From assembly GCF_003024195.1 (NCBI RefSeq), contig NZ_KZ679038.1, positions 372,001-436,000 on the forward strand: DNA of 64,000 bases, read 5' to 3'. The stretch's first letter is position 1, and every line of letters starts with the position of its first letter. The notes beneath the pieces are model-generated. The model made no database searches and was not told the DNA's origin. It saw only the letters and a list, made by a program, of their open reading frames with translations. A program made the translations under genes and the position numbers. The DNA comes from Streptomyces dioscori. GTDB lineage: Bacteria > Actinomycetota > Actinomycetes > Streptomycetales > Streptomycetaceae. Positions 7,266-16,856 of the stretch are shown here, one piece after another.

Positions 7266-8237
7266 ATGCGCAGGACGAGCGCACGGTTCACCCTGACCGG
7301 AGCCGCGGCCGCGAGTGCCGTCGCACTGGCTGTCATCGGAGCCAACACGGCGAGCAGTTCCACCGCCTCCCAGCTGGAGCCGGCGGTCGCCGCTGCCGCC
7401 GCGCCCATCGGCTTCGGAGCCGGCACCACCGGTGGTGCCGGCGGAGCCACGGTGACCGTCACCAACGCCTCCGCCTTCAAGACTGCTGTGCAGAGCAGCG
7501 CGACCCAGATCGTCCGCGTCAACGGCACCATCGCGCTGACGGAGATGACGAAGGTCGCATCGAACAAGACCGTCGTCGGCGTCGGCACCGCCGGTAAGAT
7601 CACCGGCAGCGGGCTGAACATCGCGAGCGTGAGCAATGTGATCATCCAGAACCTCACGTTCACCGGGTCCAACGACGACGCCATCAACGTCCAGTACTCG
7701 ACGAGGGTCCACATCGACCACAACGACATCTCCGGCGCGTACGACGGGGCCATCGACATCAAGCGTGCCTCGACGAACATCTCGGTGTCCTGGAACCGCA
7801 CCCACAACCAGGACAAGAACATGCTGCTCGGTCACTCGGACGACAACTCCAGCGAGGACACCGGCAAGCTGAAGGTGACCTACGACCACAACTGGTTCGA
7901 GGGCACCAACCAGCGCAACCCGCGCGTACGGTTCGGCAACCCGGTCCACGTGCTGAACAACTACTTCAGCAACGTCGGCTCCTACGGTGTGGCGTCCACC
8001 GAGAACGCGGGCGTCCTCGTCGAGGGCAACTACTTCGAGAACACCGACGACCCCTACCACCTCGGTGAGGGTTCCTCCGACGCGGGCTCGCTCGTGGCCA
8101 GGAACAACTACTCGGTGAACTCGGGCGCCGGCCAGACCGGCGGCTCCGTGGCGTCGATCCCGTACAGCTACACCGCGCAGTCCGCCTCCACCGTCAAGGC
8201 GACCGTGACCGCCGGTGCGGGTGTCGGCAAGATCTGA
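7266..8237 (+). CDS. Secreted pectate lyase, polysaccharide lyase family 1
   Basis: This 323-aa precursor has a signal peptide of about 43 residues (MRRTSARFTL n-region, AAAASAVALAVIGANTA core). The enzyme cleaves alpha-1,4-polygalacturonate by beta-elimination, with Ca2+. Family 1 right-handed parallel beta-helix features are clear: SNVIIQNLTF, NDDAINVQYSTRVHIDHNDI with the substrate-site Asp/His, then the catalytic Arg region RNPRVRFG (Arg217-Arg222), then repeated VLNNYFSNVGSYG and VEGNYFEN rungs. It is shorter than multi-module PL1 enzymes and has no carbohydrate-binding domain. A hairpin terminator follows, and the next gene on the strand is a large sensor-regulator that probably controls it. 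Confidence 0.92.
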   Translation: MRRTSARFTLTGAAAASAVALAVIGANTASSSTASQLEPAVAAAAAPIGFGAGTTGGAGGATVTVTNASAFKTAVQSSATQIVRVNGTIALTEMTKVASNKTVVGVGTAGKITGSGLNIASVSNVIIQNLTFTGSNDDAINVQYSTRVHIDHNDISGAYDGAIDIKRASTNISVSWNRTHNQDKNMLLGHSDDNSSEDTGKLKVTYDHNWFEGTNQRNPRVRFGNPVHVLNNYFSNVGSYGVASTENAGVLVEGNYFENTDDPYHLGEGSSDAGSLVARNNYSVNSGAGQTGGSVASIPYSYTAQSASTVKATVTAGAGVGKI

Positions 8238-8285
8238 TCCCGACTGCCACACCGCACCAGGACCTCCGCACAGCACCACACGGCA

Positions 8286-8327
8286 CGGGGCAGGACCGGT
8301 GACCGACGTGTCACCGGTCTTGCCCCG
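8286..8327 (+). terminator. Strong hairpin after pectate lyase
   Basis: The 18-bp arms CGGGGCAGGACCGGTGAC (8286-8303) and GTCACCGGTCTTGCCCCG (8310-8327) pair with a single G-T wobble around a 6-base loop. It separates the lyase transcript from the regulator that starts at 8406. Confidence 0.85.
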
Positions 8328-8405
8328 CGCTGCCGCCTCCCCTACGTTGCCCAGGACCCAGCGGGCCTACAGGGCTTCCGACGGAGGCCTAGCGAGGGGG
8401 CGCCG

Positions 8406-11400
8406 ATGGACCCCGGTCCGTACGCCGGGACGTACACCGGTCCGTACGCCGGTCCGTATGCCGTGGACGGTACGTCGTCCGGGGCGAACCGGCCCCTGAC
8501 CGTCGGGCTGCTCACCGCCAACATCCATCTGGGGGTGGGGGCGACCCTCTGGTCCGGGGCCCGCGCCGCCGCCGAGCGCAACGACGTCAATCTGATCTGT
8601 TTCCCCGGCGGGAACCTCCGGCACGGTGACGTGGCCCGCAGCGAGTTGTACGAACTGGTCGGCCCGGCCCGGCTCGACGGTGTCGTCTGCTGGAGTTCGA
8701 CCCTGGGGCTGCCGTCGGCCGGGCCCCGAGCCCGCCGACTGCTGCGCCGGCTCGCCCATCTGCCGCTGATCAGCCTCAACCAGCCGCTCAGCGACCAGAC
8801 CGACGTGCTGTCGATCGACTCCCACGCGGGCATGCGCAAACTGGTCGGCCACCTCGTCCAGCACGGCCGCAGACGGCCCGCCTGCATCCACGGGCCGCTC
8901 GCCAACCCGGTCTCCGAGGAGCGCTACCGCGCGTGTGTCGACGCGCTGCGCCACCACGGCATCCGCAACGAACACGTGGGCGCGGCCGTCGACTTCGCGG
9001 CGTCGGCCGGTGCCTCGGCGATGCAGGTGCTGCTGGAGGCACGCGGACTGACACCAGGTGTCGACTTCGACGTGGTGCTCGCCTGCAGCGACGTCCTCGC
9101 CGCCGGGGCGCTGCGCCATCTCACCGAACGCGGCATCCGGGTGCCGGAGGACGTGGCCGTGGTCGGCTTCAACGACTCCCCCGAAGCCCGTCTCGGCGAC
9201 CCGCCCCTGACCTCCGTGGCGCTGCCCTTCGAGGAGTTGGGCGCCCTCGCCGTGGACACCCTCGTCGCCCGGCTGCGCGGCACCCGCCCGCCCGATCGCA
9301 CCACCATCCCCGCCACGCTGGTGCCGCGGCGCTCCTGCGGCTGCCCCTACCCGACGTCGTACCAGCCCCCGCTCGTCGCCCCGGCACCGGCCGCCGCGCG
9401 GCACCCCGCGGGCTGGGACGCCGTGGACGGCGTGCTGCCGTCCGGCGGTGCCCGCCTGGCCGCGGCCTTCCGCGCCGAACTCGCCCGCGCCGGCAGCGAC
9501 CCGTACCCGCCGGAGAGCACCGGCAGCGGGAGCCGTGGCACGGTGAACGGCGGTGCCCGGCCCGGGAGTTTCCTCTCCCTCGTCGAGCGGCTGTTGCACA
9601 GCAACGCGGGAACGCAGGCCGAAGTCGACCGCTGGCACCAGGCGTTGGAGAGCGCCCGCCGCGGGGTCGTCGACACGCTGCCGGAGCCACTGCGCCGGGC
9701 CGGTGAGGTGCTGTTCGGACAGGCCCGGCTCGTCGTGGCGGAGCGGTCGCGTGCTCTCCTTGAGTACGAGCGCTGGTCGGGGACGCAACGCGCGCGCAGG
9801 CTGCGGGAGTTCGGGACCGCGCTGACCACGGTCGTGGACCTGGAGGGGCTTTCGGACGTACTGGAGCGCCATCTGGGTCAGTCGGGCGTCCCGCACTGCC
9901 GGATCGTCCTGTACGAGCGCGACGCCGACGCCTCCGGTCCTGCGGCGCTGGGCATGGCGCGGCCCCTGCTCGCGCGTGCGGAGGCGGCACAAGAGGCAGG
10001 CCGGGAATCCGGTCCCGCCGGGCCGCTCGGCAGCCCGGCGTTCTCCCCCGCCCTGCTGCTGCCCGACTCGCTGTTGCCGGGCGCAGACCGCTTCACGCTG
10101 GTCCTCGAACCGCTGCACATCGGCGAGGAGCATCTGGGCGTCGCCGTGTTCGAGGCCACCTCCGCGCGGGCGGCGTACCACGACGGGGCCGACGGAGCCC
10201 TGTACCGGGAACTGGGCGATCAGATCAGTGCCGCGCTGAAGGGCATCGGGCTCTTCGACGAGGTGCGGCGCGCACGGGACGCGGCGGAACAGGCAAGCAG
10301 GTTCCAGACGCGACTGCTGACCCATGTCGGCGACGAGTTGCGTACTCCGGTGGAGGCCATGCTGCACCGGTCCGGTGACCCCGCGGCGGCCCTCCTGGAG
10401 GTCCGGCGGGACGCCGCGCGCGTGTTGCACCTCATGGAGAACCTCCTGGACCTGGCACGGTCGGAGGCCGGTGACCTCCTGCTGACCAGGCGGCTCATGG
10501 ACCCGCTGCCCGTGCTCGCGCGGGCGTGCGTGACGGCGGCATCCGCGCTGCCCGCGGGCCGCGCGTGGCGGCTCGGCCTGCCCGAGCGGCTGCCATCGGT
10601 GTGGGTGGACGAGACGCGGTTCCAGCAGATCCTGCACAACGTGCTGATCTCGGCGGCGGCCCGCGCGAAGGACACACCGCCCCAGGTGGCGGCCGCCCTC
10701 GGCCCGGCAGGCGTGCGGATCACGGTCGACGTCCCGGACGCCCGTACGCCGATCGCGCAGCCCGGCCACCTCCTGGACGTGGGGGTGACCACGGCCCGGC
10801 GGCTGGCCATGATGCACGGCGGGGCGCTGACCGTCTCCGACGCGACGGACCGGGCCCAGTACGTACTGGAGTTGGCCCTGCCCTCCCCCGACGGACAGGC
10901 GCACCTGGCCGCCGCCGGCGACGCCCCGCTGCTCGTCGTCACTCCCGGCGAACTCTGCGCCGACATCCGCGCGCACGCCGCCCGCCACGGTCTGGAGGTG
11001 TGCCGGCCCGACACCGCGCACGACCCCATGCCGTCGGTGGCGCGGCGCACACCCGGAGCCGTCGTGTGGGACGCGCTGCCGGACCGGCCCCAGGAGTGGC
11101 GGGCGGTGCAGCGGCTGCACGACCATCCGGCGCTGCGGCACACGCCGTTCGTGCTGTTCGGCGCCGACGGCACCGATCTGCCGCAGGCCCTGCGCGCGCT
11201 GCGGCCCAACGGTTTCGCCGAGCCGGTGATCGTGGCGGGCGGCTCGCAGGAGTCCCGGGAGGCGTTGCGGCGGCTGGCCGAGTCGGCGCTGCCGGACCAT
11301 CCGGCGCGGGTCTCGACCGACGCGACGACGCTGCTGGCGCTGGTCGCGGAGGAGACCCCGCGGCTGGTGGTGCTGGAGCGGGCGCTGCCCGATCTGCAGG

Positions 11401-11978
11401 CGCTGGACGTGGTGGACCGGCTGCACGACGGCTCGGGCCGGGCCCTGTGCCCTGTCGTCATCGCCGACCACGAGGGCATGACGGCGGCGGACGCGCGGCG
11501 CGGACGTCAGCACCCGGCGCTGCTCATGCTGGACATGGACGTGTTCGCGCCGCAGGAGGCCGCCGCGCTCGTACGCGAACTGGCCGCCCATGACTCCCGG
11601 TTGCCGCCGCGCACCAGGGACGTCCTCGACGAGGCCCTGGTCTTCCTCTACGAGCACTGGCGGCGGCCGATCTCCCGCTGGCAGGTCGCGCAGGCCGCCG
11701 GTGTCAGCCCCGACCACCTCGGCAAGCTCTTCCAGCAGCGGTACGGCCTGACGGTGTGGGAGTACCTGACCCGGCTGCGGATCCGGCGGGCGGCGGAGCG
11801 CCTGCGGTCGAGCAACGACAGTGTGCAGAGCGTCGCCCGGTCGGTGGGTTTCAGCGACCGCGCGTACTTCAGCAGGGTGTTCCGTCGGGTCACGGGCGCG
11901 GCCCCGCACCACTATCGTGAAAAGACCGCCTCCGGAGAGGGAGTACGGGACGTGCACGCCGGCCCGGCCCATCACTGA
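8406..11978 (+). CDS. Hybrid regulator: periplasmic-binding-like sensor, degenerate kinase and receiver, AraC HTH
   Basis: This 1190-aa cytosolic protein has no signal or membrane segment. After a YTGPYAGPYA-type repeat, residues ~30-325 form a LacI/sugar-binding-type domain (TVGLLTANIHLGVGATLWSG, DVAVVGFNDSPEARLGDPPL, ending RRSCGC). A helical/GAF-like stretch follows (~370-620), then a kinase-like region (~625-830), a receiver-like region (~840-1070) and an AraC DNA-binding domain (~1080-1175: ISRWQVAQAAGVSPDHLGKL, SVARSVGFSDRAYFSRVFRR). Key catalytic positions are lost: the H-box reads VGDELRTP with Asp643 where His should be, the N-box reads NVLISAAARA without the second Asn, and the receiver reads LVVLERALPD with Glu991 where Asp is expected. 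I infer allosteric, not phosphorylation-based, control by a sugar ligand, probably of the adjacent pectate lyase. ATG follows GAGGGGGCGCCG. Confidence 0.85.
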   Translation: MDPGPYAGTYTGPYAGPYAVDGTSSGANRPLTVGLLTANIHLGVGATLWSGARAAAERNDVNLICFPGGNLRHGDVARSELYELVGPARLDGVVCWSSTLGLPSAGPRARRLLRRLAHLPLISLNQPLSDQTDVLSIDSHAGMRKLVGHLVQHGRRRPACIHGPLANPVSEERYRACVDALRHHGIRNEHVGAAVDFAASAGASAMQVLLEARGLTPGVDFDVVLACSDVLAAGALRHLTERGIRVPEDVAVVGFNDSPEARLGDPPLTSVALPFEELGALAVDTLVARLRGTRPPDRTTIPATLVPRRSCGCPYPTSYQPPLVAPAPAAARHPAGWDAVDGVLPSGGARLAAAFRAELARAGSDPYPPESTGSGSRGTVNGGARPGSFLSLVERLLHSNAGTQAEVDRWHQALESARRGVVDTLPEPLRRAGEVLFGQARLVVAERSRALLEYERWSGTQRARRLREFGTALTTVVDLEGLSDVLERHLGQSGVPHCRIVLYERDADASGPAALGMARPLLARAEAAQEAGRESGPAGPLGSPAFSPALLLPDSLLPGADRFTLVLEPLHIGEEHLGVAVFEATSARAAYHDGADGALYRELGDQISAALKGIGLFDEVRRARDAAEQASRFQTRLLTHVGDELRTPVEAMLHRSGDPAAALLEVRRDAARVLHLMENLLDLARSEAGDLLLTRRLMDPLPVLARACVTAASALPAGRAWRLGLPERLPSVWVDETRFQQILHNVLISAAARAKDTPPQVAAALGPAGVRITVDVPDARTPIAQPGHLLDVGVTTARRLAMMHGGALTVSDATDRAQYVLELALPSPDGQAHLAAAGDAPLLVVTPGELCADIRAHAARHGLEVCRPDTAHDPMPSVARRTPGAVVWDALPDRPQEWRAVQRLHDHPALRHTPFVLFGADGTDLPQALRALRPNGFAEPVIVAGGSQESREALRRLAESALPDHPARVSTDATTLLALVAEETPRLVVLERALPDLQALDVVDRLHDGSGRALCPVVIADHEGMTAADARRGRQHPALLMLDMDVFAPQEAAALVRELAAHDSRLPPRTRDVLDEALVFLYEHWRRPISRWQVAQAAGVSPDHLGKLFQQRYGLTVWEYLTRLRIRRAAERLRSSNDSVQSVARSVGFSDRAYFSRVFRRVTGAAPHHYREKTASGEGVRDVHAGPAHH

Positions 11979-12713
11979 ACCGGCGTTCACGACCCACTCG
12001 GCGCGTGCTCGACCGGCGCCGAAACGGCACTGAAACGCCGTCGAATCCCCGGCGGATATTGCGGAAGCAAGCGCTCACAGTCCGTCAAGTCTCATTAAAG
12101 AATGAACCTTGCTTGTTTATGCGGCGGCGGACGTTTCTTGCCCGTCGGGCCGGTTGTCGACTTCCCGCTCGGTTCGTGGTGCACGCCGCGAACACCTGCC
12201 GAAACAGGGCGATCTTTGCATGTCAGAACGCCCCCACTTCGCGAAAAACCGGTCGCATAGGTATGTTTCCGGGCGTTCGGTTCCACCCGCCCGGAGACCG
12301 TTGACAGGCTCTGGTCCGCTGATCAATTATCGCCGTGCGTCCAGGTGTTCCCAATCGGTACACCAGTCGGACGACGTCTCCGCACCCGTGGGGCGCCGTG
12401 AGCAAGAAAGCTGGTGGGCAGAATGCCGCACGACGAAGGCATGAACTCGCCGTCGTTATCGGCTGGCAACGTTGTCGCAATGAATTGCCGAATCACCGGA
12501 CCTCGCGGACTCCCCCCATTGTTCTCGCTCTCCGCACACCCCGCCGCCGCAACACCCCCCACCTCCAGGAGACACCGATCCGCCGCCCGCCCCGACTCCG
12601 CAGCTCCGCCCGGCAACCGGACGTAGAGCAGCCTCGGCGGCCCGCCGCACGGGCGGCCGAACCCCCAGCGTGACTCTCGGAACCAGTAACCCTGACGACG
12701 GGAAGACCCAGCC
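11979..12713. other. 735-bp leader/control region of the NRPS cluster
   Basis: This is the longest non-coding stretch in the window and visibly AT-richer than its surroundings around 12050-12500. No convincing gene is present on either strand. It holds a perfect -35 hexamer with a plausible -10 at 12301-12330, which leaves about 375 bases of leader before the NRPS start. I saw no recognised riboswitch fold by eye. Confidence 0.55.
12301..12330 (+). promoter_or_regulatory. Putative vegetative promoter for the NRPS operon
   Basis: A perfect TTGACA (12301-12306) is followed after 18 bases by AATTAT (12325-12330). This is the best sigma-70-like pair I noticed in the window, and it points at the NRPS genes. 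The -10 match is imperfect. Confidence 0.45.
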
Positions 12714-15700
12714 TTGTCCGTGCATGACACCCCCCAGGCTCTGTACACCCCCCAGGTTCCGTCTCCCCGACAGCACCCCGCCGACTCCTCACGGCGGAAG
12801 CCCTCGTCCCCCACCGAACTCGCCCCGGCCTCCTTCGCCCAGCAGCGCCTGTGGTTCCTCGCTCAGCTCCCGGGCGGGAACGAGGCCTACAACGAGCCCG
12901 TCACCTTCACCCTCCGGGGCCCCCTCGACACGGCCGTCCTGCGCCGCGCGCTCGACGCGCTCGTCGTCCGCCAGCAGGCGCTGCGCACCAGGCTCGTGGC
13001 CGTCGACGGCGAGGTGTACCAGCACATCGATCCGCCGGAGATCGGATTCGCGCTCGCCGAGGACGATCTCACCGGACTGCCCGACTCCACGGCACACCTC
13101 GACGAATTGCGCCTCCAGGAGGCCTCGGCCCCGTTCGACCTGGCACGCGGCCCCCTCTGCCGCGGCCGTCTCCTCACGCTGGCGGCGGACCACCACGTCC
13201 TTCTGCTGACGGTCCATCACACCATTTTCGACGGCCGGTCCATGACCGTGATGACGAGTGAACTGGGCACGTTGTACGCGGCTTTGCTGGACGGACGGCC
13301 CGCGCCGCTGGCTCCGCTCCCCCTCCAGTACACCGACCACGCGCGCGCCCAGCGGGAGCTGGTCCTCGCGGGCGGGTTCGCCGAGCACGCCGACTTCTGG
13401 CAGCGGCAGCTGGCCGACGCCCCGCCGCTGTCCGGCCCGCCCACCGACCGCCCGCGCCCCGCCCAGCAGGATCTGCGGGGCGGCCGGGTGGAGTTCGCCC
13501 TCGACGCCGGCCTCACCGCCGGCCTGCGTGCTCTGGCACGGCAGCGCGGACGCACGCTGTTCGGCTCCGTCCTGACCGGCTGGTCGCTGCTGATGTCCCG
13601 GCTCAGCGGCCGTCCCGACGTGGTCGTGGGCACCCCCACGGCAGGCCGGCGGCACAACGAGGACCTGTCGGACGTCATCGGCTTCTTCGTGAACACGTTG
13701 CCGCTGCGTGCCGACTTCTCCCGTACGGCGACGGCCGGTGACGCCCTCGCGCACGTGGGAGGTGTCCTGCGTGAGGCACTCGGCCACCAGAACCTGCCCT
13801 TCGAGCACATCGTGGAGCTCGTCAACCCGGTCCGCAGCGCCGCCCACACACCGCTGTTCCAGACGATGGTCGCCTGGGTCCCCGAGCGGGACGGACTGCT
13901 CGAACTGTCCGGCCTGGACGTCACCCCGCTCGACATCCCGGACGCACCGGCGAAGTTCGAACTGGCGCTGTCGCTGACCGAGTCGCACGGCCGCATCGTC
14001 GGCCACCTGGACTACGCGTCGGCGCTGTTCGACGAGGACACCGCGCGACGGTACATACGTCAGCTGGAGCACCTGCTCACCGACATGGTGGCCCGGCCCG
14101 AGGCACCCGTGGGCACACTCAAGCTGATGGACGAGCGGGAACGGCGGCTGCTGCTCACGGAGTTCGCGAACGGGCAGCCGCTCACGGCCGAGCCCTCGCC
14201 CCGGGCCGGGAGCGCGACGGCTCGCCCGGACACCCGCGCGGAGCCTCGTCCGAACACCGGCGCGGAGCCTCGTCCGGACACCGGCACGGAGGCTCGTCCG
14301 GACCGCCGCGCGGACGGGCTGGTGGAGCGGTTCGACGAACAGGTCGCCGCCCGCCCCGCCCGGACGGCGCTGGTGTGCGGCGACGAACGGCTCGACTACT
14401 CCACCCTCGCCGGGCGGGCCGGTCGCCTCGCCCGTGCTCTCGCCGACCAGGGCGTCGGCCCCGGCGACATCGTCGGACTGCACACCGGACGCTCCGTCGA
14501 ACTGGTCGTCGGCGTCCTGGGCATCCTCAAGTCGGGCGCCGCCTATCTGCCGCTCGACCCGGCCCAGCCGCCCGCCCGGCTCGCCGCGATGGTCGAGGAC
14601 GCGGCGCCCGTCCTGGTGCTGAGCGACCTCCCCGGCGCGCAGAGGCCCGCCGAGTGGCGCTATCTGCCGACGGTCGAGGCATCGGCGGACAGCGATGTCC
14701 CGCCCGCGCCGGTCCCGGACGACGAGCAGGTGGCCTACGTCCTCCACACGTCCGGCTCGACCGGTCGCCCCAAGGGCGTGGCCGTCACCCGGCGCAGCGT
14801 CCTGAACCTGTTCGACAACTGGGCGGCCCGCATGGGCGCGACACCGGGAGAGGCCACCTCCGCCTGGTCGAGCATCGGCTTCGACGCCTCGGTCCACGAG
14901 TTGCTGCTGCCGCTGACGACGGGCGCCGAACTCCATCTCGTACCGGAGGAGTTGCGTGGCGACCCCGAGGAGCTGATGGAGTGGATGCGACAGCACCGCA
15001 TCGTGCAGGCGTTCCTGCCGCCCTCCTACATCCGGTGGATCGACGAGGAGCCCGGCAAACGGCTCGACGGGCTCGCGCTGCGCCAGTTGCTCACCGGTGT
15101 GGAGTCCCTTCCGGAGTCCGCGCTGCACCGCATGGGTGAGCATCTCCCGGGTCTCAAGGTGTGCTTCGGCTACGGGCCGACCGAGACCACGCTGTACAGC
15201 ACGGCGTACTACGACCCGCGGCCCCTCGACCGGCAGTGCCCCATCGGGCGGCCCCTCGCGGGCACGCGCATGTACCTCCTCGACGAGCACATGGAGCCGG
15301 TCCCGGTCGGTGTCGCAGGAGAGGTCCACCTGGGCGGCGCGAGCCTCTCGGCCGGCTATCTGCACCGACCCGACCTGACCGACGAGCGCTTCCTGCCGGA
15401 CCCCTTCGTCCCCGGTGAGCGCGTCTACCGTACGGGGGACCTCGCCAGGTATCTGCCCGACGGCAACGCCGTCTACGTGGGGCGCGTCGACGACCAGGTG
15501 AAACTGCGCGGCTTCCGTATCGAACCGGCCGAGATCGAGGCCGCGCTGCTCGCCCTGCCACCGGTGCGCGAGGCGGCCGTGGTGATCGACCGGGACGCCG
15601 GCGCCGAACCCCGGCTGGTGGCGGCGGTGGCCGTCGGCGAGGCGCCCGCCCGGCCTTCGCACGAGTGGCGCGCGGCCCTGGCGGACCGGCTGCCGGACTA

Positions 15701-16856
15701 CATGATCCCCGCGGTGGTCGTCGAGCTCCCCGTCCTGCCGCTGAACCGGAGCGGGAAAGTGGACCGTACGGCCCTGCTGCGCGCGGCGGCCGAATCCGAG
15801 ACCGGCCAGGTCAACACCCAAAGCCCCCGCGACCACATTGAGTTGACGCTCTTTCAGATATGGCGGGGTATTCTCCTCGGCCCGGACTTCGGCATCCGGG
15901 ACAGCTTCTTCGACATCGGGGGCACGAGTCTGTCGGCCATCAAGATGGCCCACGGCATCCGCGCGGCGCTCGGCACCACGGTTCCCGTCCGCGACCTCAT
16001 GCTCCATCCGACGATCGAGGGCCTCGGCGGCCTCGTCCGCCGGGGCCGTTCGGAGACACCACCGAGCAACCTCATCGAGTTCCGCAAGGGCGGCACCGGC
16101 GGAAACGTCGTATGCGTCCACCCCGCGGGCGGCACCGCGTTCTGCTACCTCCCCCTGGCCGGGACACTGCCCCCCGACGTCGGCCTGTACGGGATCCAGT
16201 CCCCCGGAGTCAATCCCGGCGAGGCATTCCTGCCCGACGTCGAGGCCATGGCCGAGGCCTATCTGCGGCTCGTCGAGCCCTTCGGCGACGGTCCTCTCGT
16301 CCTCACCGGTCTCTCCTACGGCGGGCTCGTCGCCCACGAGATGGGCCGCCGACTCGCGGACGCCGGCCGCACCGACGTGAGTGTGGTGCTGCTGGACACC
16401 CAGGCCACCGAGGACCCCGAGGTGCGGGCCATCGCGACCGAGCCCGTGGACCTGGCGGAGTTCCGGGACAAGCTCGTGATGTTCAACGGCATGTATCCGG
16501 GGATCGACGACGAGCAGATCGACACGTACTTCCGGATCTACAACCACAATCGCCTGACGGCCCGCGACCACCTGCCGGCGCCTTCGACGGCCCGTCTGGT
16601 CCTGATGCAGGCCGTCGGCGGTACGACCACCGACCCGGCGTCCCTGCCCGAGGTACGCGAGTTCTGGCGGCGTCGCGCGGAGAACGGCTTCCGGCTCGAA
16701 CTACTCGACTGCGACCACTGGGAGGTGCTGGAGAGCGGTACCTCGCCGCAGGTGGCGGCCGTGCTCTCCGCCGAACTCGCGGCGCTCTCCGTCGCGGCCA
16801 CCGCCGCACCCGTCGCTGTCTCCGTCGCTGTGTCCATCGTCGCCGAGGAGGCGTGA
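12714..16856 (+). CDS. Nonribosomal peptide synthetase, C-A-T-TE
   Basis: This 1380-aa single-module NRPS has a condensation domain (~35-470) with an intact HHTIFDG (His168). An adenylation domain (~540-1030) carries HTSGSTGRPKG (~678) and FGYGPTETT (~820). A thiolation domain has FFDIGGTSLSAIK (Ser1072), and a thioesterase (~1110-1350) has GLSYGGLVAHE (Ser1201) and a C-terminal DHWEVL His. By eye the A-domain pocket reads D-A-H-F-L-G-G-L-Y, nearest to aliphatic (Val/Ile-like) codes; this is a tentative reading. The C-A linker contains a tandem RPDT(R/G)(A/T)E repeat. TTG 12714 is the likely start (GGGAAG upstream), with a GTG two codons later as the alternative. The stop overlaps the next gene's ATG (TGATG), so translation is coupled. 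Confidence 0.93.
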   Translation: MSVHDTPQALYTPQVPSPRQHPADSSRRKPSSPTELAPASFAQQRLWFLAQLPGGNEAYNEPVTFTLRGPLDTAVLRRALDALVVRQQALRTRLVAVDGEVYQHIDPPEIGFALAEDDLTGLPDSTAHLDELRLQEASAPFDLARGPLCRGRLLTLAADHHVLLLTVHHTIFDGRSMTVMTSELGTLYAALLDGRPAPLAPLPLQYTDHARAQRELVLAGGFAEHADFWQRQLADAPPLSGPPTDRPRPAQQDLRGGRVEFALDAGLTAGLRALARQRGRTLFGSVLTGWSLLMSRLSGRPDVVVGTPTAGRRHNEDLSDVIGFFVNTLPLRADFSRTATAGDALAHVGGVLREALGHQNLPFEHIVELVNPVRSAAHTPLFQTMVAWVPERDGLLELSGLDVTPLDIPDAPAKFELALSLTESHGRIVGHLDYASALFDEDTARRYIRQLEHLLTDMVARPEAPVGTLKLMDERERRLLLTEFANGQPLTAEPSPRAGSATARPDTRAEPRPNTGAEPRPDTGTEARPDRRADGLVERFDEQVAARPARTALVCGDERLDYSTLAGRAGRLARALADQGVGPGDIVGLHTGRSVELVVGVLGILKSGAAYLPLDPAQPPARLAAMVEDAAPVLVLSDLPGAQRPAEWRYLPTVEASADSDVPPAPVPDDEQVAYVLHTSGSTGRPKGVAVTRRSVLNLFDNWAARMGATPGEATSAWSSIGFDASVHELLLPLTTGAELHLVPEELRGDPEELMEWMRQHRIVQAFLPPSYIRWIDEEPGKRLDGLALRQLLTGVESLPESALHRMGEHLPGLKVCFGYGPTETTLYSTAYYDPRPLDRQCPIGRPLAGTRMYLLDEHMEPVPVGVAGEVHLGGASLSAGYLHRPDLTDERFLPDPFVPGERVYRTGDLARYLPDGNAVYVGRVDDQVKLRGFRIEPAEIEAALLALPPVREAAVVIDRDAGAEPRLVAAVAVGEAPARPSHEWRAALADRLPDYMIPAVVVELPVLPLNRSGKVDRTALLRAAAESETGQVNTQSPRDHIELTLFQIWRGILLGPDFGIRDSFFDIGGTSLSAIKMAHGIRAALGTTVPVRDLMLHPTIEGLGGLVRRGRSETPPSNLIEFRKGGTGGNVVCVHPAGGTAFCYLPLAGTLPPDVGLYGIQSPGVNPGEAFLPDVEAMAEAYLRLVEPFGDGPLVLTGLSYGGLVAHEMGRRLADAGRTDVSVVLLDTQATEDPEVRAIATEPVDLAEFRDKLVMFNGMYPGIDDEQIDTYFRIYNHNRLTARDHLPAPSTARLVLMQAVGGTTTDPASLPEVREFWRRRAENGFRLELLDCDHWEVLESGTSPQVAAVLSAELAALSVAATAAPVAVSVAVSIVAEEA

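Noticed and set aside
8367..11990. A 1207-codon minus-strand frame opposite the hybrid regulator
   Set aside because: It is an antisense shadow of a well-supported gene; its composition is typical of reading a high-GC gene backwards and no domain is visible.
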